Shown here piece after piece: positions 58,719 to 64,000 of a stretch of 64,000 nt of DNA. The stretch spans positions 310,001 through 374,000 of the forward strand of contig JBOEGX010000002.1 of assembly GCA_050633645.1 (NCBI GenBank), read 5' to 3'. Source of the stretch: UBA1672 sp050633645. GTDB lineage: Bacteria > Pseudomonadota > Alphaproteobacteria > Micavibrionales > Micavibrionaceae. Below the pieces are notes generated by a model. That model had not been told where the DNA came from. It saw only the letters and a list, made by a program, of their open reading frames with translations, and made no database searches. Position numbers and translations under genes: made by a program. Each line of letters begins with the position of its first letter. Position 1 is the stretch's first letter.

Positions 58719-60350
58719 ATGATGCCCTTTCACCTCATCGACACCTTAAAAAACAAGGCAAGTCACCTTGCTTACAACAATTTCCTCTATGATTGGAGCT
58801 TAGGCGATACAACGCCTGACCGCCTGATCGTGCGCCCCGTTGACCCATGGCCAGGCAAAGCCGAAAAGGCAAGCGCCCTCCTGATTGCCGCAGGCATTGG
58901 GGAACGCACAGGTCCTCTTTGGTACAATGAATGGTGGATGCCCGAAGACACTGACGACATCTGGGTCGCACACATGCACGGCTTTGGTTGGCTGCGTGAC
59001 TTACGCACACTTGGCGGCGCACTCGCCCGTGAACAAGGCCGCATGATGATCGAAAACTGGATTGATCATTACGGATATTGGAACGCCCAGACTTGGCGCG
59101 CAGAACTTATAGGCCGCAGACTTGCCATGTGGATTTGCCATCACGAATATTTCTGCGCGGGCGCAAGCGAAGAATTCGAAGACAAGTTCCTCAATTCCGT
59201 TTTAAAACAAGCCAAACACCTCAGCAACGTCATCGGCCGCTCAAAAGAAATCGCTCTATTCGAATCGGTCAAAGGCTTGCTCTATGCGGGTATCGCTCTC
59301 GAAGGCCACACAAAATGGATCACACAGGGGCTAGCCGCCCTTAAAACCGCAACCAGCACGCAAATTCTCCCCGATGGCGGACATATCTCCCGCTCCCCGC
59401 AAATGCTGCTCGAAACATTAGAAATCATGGTTGATATCCGCTCCGCCCTAAATGCGGGCGATTACCCCGTCCCCGATCACCTCATCAACACCATCGAAAG
59501 CATGAGCAGCGCCCTGCGTTGCCTGCGCTATCGTGACCGAAAATTCGGCCTGTTCCATGGCACGCAAGAGGGCGACACAGAGACCATCGACTCAATTCTC
59601 GCCCAAGCTGGAACCCATAAACGCGCGAAAACCAGTCTCAAAAGCACAGGTTACGAACGCATCGAACTCGGCCGCTCCCTCCTCCTCATGGATACGGGCA
59701 AAGCCCCACCATACCCTTATGATAAAACCGCGCATGCCTCCGCACTCGCCTTTGAATTTTGCTACGGCAAGGAACGCCTGCTCGTTTCCTGCGGCTCACA
59801 TCCGACATGCCCACAATGGCAAGATGCGCTACGCTTCACCGCCGCGCATAACACCGCTTGCCTTGATTACCGCAATGCCTGCGAGATTAAAAAAGACGGG
59901 CATTTCGGCCGCAAGGTCACAAAAACATCCGTAAAACGCGAAGAAACCCAAGACGCAGCCCTTCTTGTGGCATCTCATAATGGCTATGTCCCACTCAACG
60001 GAATCACACACACACGCAAAATCTACCTATCCGATAACGGCCACGACCTACGCGGTGAGGATGATTTCACATCCGAAGCCAAACTCACCCAATCCGTAGA
60101 AACTGCACTCAGATTTCATATCCATCCAAGTGTAAAAACATCCATCATCAATGATGGTAAAGAAATACTCATGCGTATGCCGGGCGGCATTGGCTGGCGC
60201 TTTAAAACCGCATCAGGTAAATTATCACTCGAAGACAGCATCTATCTTGGCGAAGGCATCACCCCACGCAAAACAAAACAAATCGTTATTCACGGGAAAA
60301 TGACCTCCGATAATGCCTGTATAAAATGGACAATGAAACGCGAAGGTTAA
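58719..60350 (+). CDS. Heparinase II/III-family protein
   Basis: The 543-residue protein has an N-terminal alpha-toroid lyase-like domain (WYNEWWMPEDTDDIWVAHMHGFGWLRDL, NWIDHYGYWNAQTWRAELIGRRLAMWICHHEYF, DGGHISRSPQMLLETLEIMVDIRSAL). The C-terminal beta-sandwich domain (DTGKAPPYPYDKTAHASALAFEFCYG, VSCGSHPTCPQW, YLSDNGHDLRGEDDF) is that of the heparinase II/III superfamily. In alphaproteobacteria this chromosomal version next to rsmB, rpe and purH is conserved but its polysaccharide substrate is unknown. There is no signal peptide, so it is probably cytoplasmic. The start is 58719 after AAAAGGAGAAG. Confidence 0.9.
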   Translation: MMPFHLIDTLKNKASHLAYNNFLYDWSLGDTTPDRLIVRPVDPWPGKAEKASALLIAAGIGERTGPLWYNEWWMPEDTDDIWVAHMHGFGWLRDLRTLGGALAREQGRMMIENWIDHYGYWNAQTWRAELIGRRLAMWICHHEYFCAGASEEFEDKFLNSVLKQAKHLSNVIGRSKEIALFESVKGLLYAGIALEGHTKWITQGLAALKTATSTQILPDGGHISRSPQMLLETLEIMVDIRSALNAGDYPVPDHLINTIESMSSALRCLRYRDRKFGLFHGTQEGDTETIDSILAQAGTHKRAKTSLKSTGYERIELGRSLLLMDTGKAPPYPYDKTAHASALAFEFCYGKERLLVSCGSHPTCPQWQDALRFTAAHNTACLDYRNACEIKKDGHFGRKVTKTSVKREETQDAALLVASHNGYVPLNGITHTRKIYLSDNGHDLRGEDDFTSEAKLTQSVETALRFHIHPSVKTSIINDGKEILMRMPGGIGWRFKTASGKLSLEDSIYLGEGITPRKTKQIVIHGKMTSDNACIKWTMKREG

Positions 60351-60435
60351 GCTTATCTTCTAATTTTCTGGCAAAAATTGAAAACCTTCCATATAGTGCG
60401 CGCAAAGAATACCGAACACTATATTAAGGTTACTT

Positions 60436-61350
60436 ATGCGTAATAAACCAGATGCTCATAAATACAGCATGTCAAACTTCTTTAATGCACTGCTCCACGC
60501 CGTCATCCCACATCAAGGCATATCAAAAGAAAAATTTGATCTGGAACATGTGCAAGCAATGCTCCGAAATGCCTTCGCGCATGGAAAATCTATACAAGAA
60601 CCAATCTATAGCCAAGAAGCTGTCATTACATACGAATCCCTCGCCCGCCTAAAAGATGAAACAGGCCATGACTTCCCAATCTACACCATCGCCAATCAAT
60701 TCTATGACGACGGGCTATCAGAAGAATTCGATCTGCTCACCTGCTCCATGGGTATGGAACACGCAGATAAACTGCCCATCTCTTTAAACGTCTCCGTCAA
60801 ATCAATATTAAATACTCTCTTCTGTACAAAATTGCAGGAAATGACGAAAAACTATAGCCTAGAAAACAGCGATATTATCATCGAAATTCTTGAGCACGAT
60901 GTTGCACTAGATGCAGAAATAGACCATTTACTACAAATGAAAAAAGACGGCTTCCGCTTCGCTTTAGATGACATCTCCTACACCCCAAGAGACAAAGGAA
61001 CATCAAGAGAAAACAGAAATCGTATCAAAATTTTTTCAAACATATCCACTTTCGCAAAAATTGATGGGGCATTGGTTCGCGCCTATCTTGAAAACGGCTA
61101 TGAAAGTAAAAACAAAAATGGAAAACTTGTGCAATACACCCCTAATGATCTCACAACACTTATCGATACACTGCAACGACGTATTCCTCACGCACAAATC
61201 ATTGCAGAACACGTCAAAAATAAGGACGAAGCCGACATCATGTTTGACCTTGGCATTAATGGCGTTCAGGGTTGGGATTTAAAACTCACCGATTTCCCTG
61301 AAATCGAAAAACCTAAAAACCGTACAAAAACAGAATTACGCCCATCCTAA
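60436..61350 (+). CDS. EAL-domain protein, GGDEF-less, with an altered loop 6
   Basis: The 304-residue protein has one EAL-type domain at about residues 35-285. Recognisable ligands are E67 (ITYESLARL in place of xxEALxR), N118 (SLNVS), E150/E153 (IIEILE), D178 and D179 (ALDDI), K208 (AKIDG), E258 (AEHVK) and Q278 (VQGW). Active-site groups for Mg and cyclic-di-GMP are thus kept. Loop 6 DDFGTGYSS is replaced by DDISYTPRDKGTSR and lacks the glycine that stabilises dimerisation and catalysis. It may be a weak phosphodiesterase or a c-di-GMP sensor. There is no signal peptide. Confidence 0.75.
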   Translation: MRNKPDAHKYSMSNFFNALLHAVIPHQGISKEKFDLEHVQAMLRNAFAHGKSIQEPIYSQEAVITYESLARLKDETGHDFPIYTIANQFYDDGLSEEFDLLTCSMGMEHADKLPISLNVSVKSILNTLFCTKLQEMTKNYSLENSDIIIEILEHDVALDAEIDHLLQMKKDGFRFALDDISYTPRDKGTSRENRNRIKIFSNISTFAKIDGALVRAYLENGYESKNKNGKLVQYTPNDLTTLIDTLQRRIPHAQIIAEHVKNKDEADIMFDLGINGVQGWDLKLTDFPEIEKPKNRTKTELRPS

Positions 61351-61402
61351 TCAGGTTTACACTGGACAAAACTCACACAATCCTTAACCATACACCCAAG
61401 TA

Positions 61403-61505
61403 TTTATTCCTCAAATTTTCTGACGTGCAAAACGCAAGTGACGACACGTAGAAGCCTGCGTGAGGGGTGAAGCAACGAAGCATGTCGGCAAATTTGAGGA
61501 ATAAA
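61403..61505. repeat. Palindromic element copy B, overlapping the radA leader
   Basis: The outer arms TTTATTCCTCAAATTT (61403-61418) and AAATTTGAGGAATAAA (61490-61505) are perfectly complementary. They continue into TCTGACGTGC/GCATGTCGGC with two wobbles and one mismatch, so the stem is about 26 pairs. The 51-base core has AAGTGACGA, ACGTAGAAG and GAAGCAACG, aligned with copies A and C. Its last base is the first base of the radA ATG, and the GAGGA ribosome-binding site (61496-61500) is part of the right arm. Confidence 0.75.
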
Positions 61506-62872
61506 TGGCGAAAGCACAAAAAAACTATGTATGTAATGCATGCGGCGCGGTGTCCACGCGCTGGGCGGGGAAATGTGATGCCTGCAACGAATGGAACACC
61601 ATCACCGAGGAAGCGAGCGACACAGGCGCCGTTCCAAAAGGCCTAAGCGGAAAGCAAAAAGGCCGCGTCATTGAATTCACCGATTTACGGAACGAAGAAA
61701 AGAAAATATACCCCCGCATGCTCACCCAAATCGCGGAATTCGACCGAGTCACGGGCGGCGGCATCGTACCAGGCGCGGCGATCCTTATCGGCGGTGACCC
61801 AGGAATCGGGAAATCCACAATACTCTTGCAAGCCGTCTGCGCCCTCACCAATAACAATGTAAACTGCGTCTATGTATCAGGCGAGGAATCAACCGACCAA
61901 ATCCGCATGCGCGCCGACCGCCTCGGCCTTGGCAATTCTCCAGTCAAACTCGCCGCCGCAACCAATGTGCGCGATATCCTCGAATCCATCAAAATGGAAA
62001 AAGGCGTACAACTCCTGATTATCGACTCCATCCAAACCATGTATGTTGATAACGTAGACAGCGCCCCCGGCACAGTCACCCAAGTCCGCACCTCCGCGCA
62101 GGAAATCATCCGCATGGCAAAGGCAAAGGGCATCGCCGTCATCTTCGTCGGCCACGTCACAAAAGACGGACAAATCGCGGGACCACGCGTTCTTGAGCAC
62201 CTCGTCGATTCCGTCCTATATTTCGAAGGCGACCGCAGCCACCAATTCCGCATCCTTCGCGCCGTCAAAAACCGTTTCGGCCCCACAGATGAAATCGGCG
62301 TCTTTGAAATGGCACAACAGGGATTGATCGAGGTCAAAAACCCCTCTGAGCTTTTCCTCTCCCAGCGCAGCGAAGACGCAACAGGAAGCGCCGTCCTCGC
62401 CGCCCTCGAAGGTTCTCGCCCCTTATTAGTCGAGGTACAAGCCCTCGTCGCACCCTCATCTCTCGGCTCCCCGCGCCGCGCCGTGTTGGGGTGGGATCAT
62501 AACCGCCTCGCCATGATTGTCGCGGTTCTTGAAACACGCTGCGGCGTTTCACTTTCTTCTCATGATATATTCCTCAACATCGCGGGCGGTATCCGCATTA
62601 ACGAACCCGCCGCAGACCTCGCCGTCGCCGCCGCCCTCATCAGCGCGCTGAAGGGCGAAGCTCTGCCCGCCGATACAGTTTTCTTCGGTGAAATCGGTTT
62701 GGCTGGCGAAGTCCGCCAAGTCACCCAACCTGATTTGCGATTAAAAGAATGTGCAAAGCTCGGCTTCGAAAAGGCAATAATCCCCATCCTATCGAAAAAA
62801 ACCACGAACAAAAGCGCAACCTTAAAAACCAACCAAATCAAACATATCCGCGAGCTCGGCGAGCTTATCTAA
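61505..62872 (+). CDS. radA: DNA repair protein RadA (Sms)
   Basis: RadA is a RecA-like branch-migration helicase. The 455-residue protein has an N-terminal zinc finger (CNACGAVSTRWAGKCDAC), then Walker A GGDPGIGKSTILLQ, LIIDSIQTM, and the RadA-specific KNRFGPTDEIGVFEM motif. The C-terminal Lon-like domain (ISRRAVL-type SPRRAVLGWDHNRLAMIVAVLE, FLNIAGGIRINEPAADLAVAAALISAL) follows. All motifs are intact. The ATG follows GAGGA and 4 bases. This site is inside the arm of repeat B, so translation might be controlled by folding of the leader. Confidence 0.97.
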   Translation: MAKAQKNYVCNACGAVSTRWAGKCDACNEWNTITEEASDTGAVPKGLSGKQKGRVIEFTDLRNEEKKIYPRMLTQIAEFDRVTGGGIVPGAAILIGGDPGIGKSTILLQAVCALTNNNVNCVYVSGEESTDQIRMRADRLGLGNSPVKLAAATNVRDILESIKMEKGVQLLIIDSIQTMYVDNVDSAPGTVTQVRTSAQEIIRMAKAKGIAVIFVGHVTKDGQIAGPRVLEHLVDSVLYFEGDRSHQFRILRAVKNRFGPTDEIGVFEMAQQGLIEVKNPSELFLSQRSEDATGSAVLAALEGSRPLLVEVQALVAPSSLGSPRRAVLGWDHNRLAMIVAVLETRCGVSLSSHDIFLNIAGGIRINEPAADLAVAAALISALKGEALPADTVFFGEIGLAGEVRQVTQPDLRLKECAKLGFEKAIIPILSKKTTNKSATLKTNQIKHIRELGELI

Positions 62873-62936
62873 AACACAAAATTGCTTTTTCCAATAATCT
62901 ACGCTATAAAATTCTTACAAAAATAGGGGTATCAAA

Positions 62937-63272
62937 ATGGAACACACCGAAAAATTTAACGACACAATAAACGATGTCCTAAATGAAATTCGTAAAGCCA
63001 GCCACGACAATCATTATCAAAATAATTCTGAAATGACCGAAATCACAATCTCTATGGGTTGCTCTCATAAATCAGATGACATCAAAGCCTTCAACGCCGC
63101 CTTCAAGAATGCAACCCAAAATACAGAATTTGAAACGGCATCATTGAAATTAACACAAGATCTAAATGATAATTCCGACTCCATCACCCTTGAACAAGCA
63201 AAACTCATTATTCCCAAACACCCCGTATTTGGCTTCCCATCAAATCCAAAAGAAAAAATACTTTCTTTCTAA
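62937..63272 (+). CDS. Uncharacterised 111-residue protein
   Basis: I do not recognise this small protein. It has an acidic helical start (EHTEKFNDTINDVLNEIRKAS), a central beta-like segment (MTEITISMGCSHKSDDIKAF) and a C-terminal ALIIPKHPVFGFPSNPKEKI-like end (KLIIPKHPVFGFPSNPKEK). It lies 64 bases after radA and 2 bases before the next gene, so the two probably form an operon. It has no targeting signal. Confidence 0.55.
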   Translation: MEHTEKFNDTINDVLNEIRKASHDNHYQNNSEMTEITISMGCSHKSDDIKAFNAAFKNATQNTEFETASLKLTQDLNDNSDSITLEQAKLIIPKHPVFGFPSNPKEKILSF

Positions 63273-63274
63273 AA

Positions 63275-63784
63275 ATGAACACATCACCCAAATGGATAAC
63301 CGTAAACGACCGAATGCAAACAAATTACCATTATGAATGCATCGCGCCAATGGGCGAAAATTTTGCCGAAAATTTCAAACCATTCTTCACCCCGAAACAA
63401 ATGCTTGATCTCGGCGTATTCGAAGGAAAATACCTTAATGATTGCCAAGACGAATTCCCCAAAGACTGGTTCGAAGACGCAAAAACAAGCAATACAGCAA
63501 ACCCAAACCTCAACTATTTCGGCATAAAAAGCCGTCAACCTCTCTCCGTCTGGCGTGAAAAAGGATGGATCATGCAACCCGATCCACGCGGCTGGTTCCA
63601 ATGGTATTGCAGATATTATATGGGGCGCAGAATCCCCGAAATTGATGCATGGCAAATCAAACGTTGGCGGGCATTCTCCCGCCATGCGGGGCAAATCAAA
63701 GCCAACTGTATAAGCGGAGATCTCGATTGCCGCCCCCGCCAAAGACAAGCCCTCCTTCAATGGTCATACGACCCGTTTATATGA
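63275..63784 (+). CDS. Conserved protein of unknown function with a Trp/Arg-rich core
   Basis: The 169-residue protein has a dense, strongly conserved-looking core: PFFTPKQMLDLGVFEGKYLNDCQDEFPKDWF, LNYFGIKSRQPLSVWREKGWIMQPDPRGWFQWYCRYYMGRRIPEIDAWQIKRWRAF, RHAGQIKAN and DCRPRQRQALLQWSYDP. I recall this sequence type as widespread in bacteria and some eukaryotes, but with no assigned function; this recall is not verified. The protein is soluble. It follows the preceding small gene after 2 bases. Its stop is 2 bases from that of the convergent gene at the right edge. Confidence 0.6.
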   Translation: MNTSPKWITVNDRMQTNYHYECIAPMGENFAENFKPFFTPKQMLDLGVFEGKYLNDCQDEFPKDWFEDAKTSNTANPNLNYFGIKSRQPLSVWREKGWIMQPDPRGWFQWYCRYYMGRRIPEIDAWQIKRWRAFSRHAGQIKANCISGDLDCRPRQRQALLQWSYDPFI

Positions 63785-63786
63785 GT

Positions 63787-64000
63787 TCAATCAAACGAAA
63801 GACCAACCACAATACGACTAAGCTCATCTCCCTCAGAGCGCGCAAGAACCTCATGTACCTGAGATTCATAAGAATCATATTCTGATGCTTTTAAAACCCG
63901 TGGATTTACAAATCCCTTATTAATTTCTAATGCATGAAACATCCGCGCATCCTCATATAAAATATGATCCGGCCTGATTTGCTTATAATGATATGCGCTC
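63787..64000 (-). CDS. Unassigned gene, C-terminal part
   Basis: The minus strand is open from the right edge to a stop at 63787-63789. It encodes about 70 residues ending AYHYKQIRPDHILYEDARMF, then VNPRVLKASEYDSYESQVHEV and SEGDELSRIVVGLSFD. The reading frame is protein-like but I cannot name it. The start and most of the gene lie outside the window. Confidence 0.45.
   Translation of the reverse strand, partial: SAYHYKQIRPDHILYEDARMFHALEINKGFVNPRVLKASEYDSYESQVHEVLARSEGDELSRIVVGLSFD

Overview
The window looks like chromosomal DNA from a moderately AT-rich alphaproteobacterium. The evidence is an Usg-family protein, a CtaA/COX15 haem A synthase, an ISC-type ferredoxin, a DUF1674 (SDHAF4-like) protein, the rpsT-dnaA order, and an rsmB-rpe-heparinase II/III block, all with alphaproteobacterial character. 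A Dot/Icm-type coupling module and many unrecognised small genes fit one of the less-studied, possibly predatory or host-associated lineages (Micavibrio-like or similar). That placement is inference. No insertion sequence, prophage, rRNA operon or CRISPR array was seen.

Layout. 0-12.8 kb: the start of putA, xseA, a membrane-anchored SNase-like protein, two TerD-family genes flanking a CaxA-type antiporter, a MerT/MerP-like metal cassette, ctaA, ferredoxin and usg. 12.8-19.8 kb: groESL with a structured leader and strong terminators, two orphan genes including an XRE regulator, a candidate small RNA (about 17,031-17,133), a YgjV-like protein, mutM and rpsT. 19.8-35.2 kb: the dnaA...dnaN-recF...gyrB replication/topology set, opened up by a biotin operon (bioB-lipoprotein-bioFDA plus a predicted di-iron protein) and by minus-strand hisC and an ICMT-like methyltransferase. 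A small protein resembling DnaA domain IV sits just before dnaN.

35.7-44.6 kb: argS, a Fic-like protein with a broken active-site motif, then a minus-strand Dot/Icm (type IVB) coupling operon: DotM/IcmP-like, an unknown membrane protein, DotL/IcmO-like with a repetitive tail, and a pilin-like protein. tRNA-Thr and tRNA-Gln follow. 44.4-50.5 kb: a fused LplT-PlsC-acyl-ACP synthetase with a zinc-ribbon mini-protein downstream, a CBS-domain protein, an FTR1 iron permease plus cupredoxin under a Fur-like box, and the SRP RNA gene. 50.6-64 kb: an internally duplicated orphan, dnaX-ybaB, an SDR, xthA, a DUF1223-like protein, DUF1674, rsmB, rpe, heparinase II/III, an EAL-domain protein, radA and three unassigned genes.

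The most unusual signal is a family of about 73-103 bp palindromic elements in three intergenic places (21.8, 53.5 and 61.4 kb). Their outer arms differ in sequence but remain self-complementary, and their cores are similar and show compensatory changes. One copy abuts the radA start codon and contains its probable ribosome-binding site. Other leads are the candidate small RNA, the di-iron protein beside the biotin genes, the DotL tail with seven copies of a short motif, and the His-to-Cys Fic protein.
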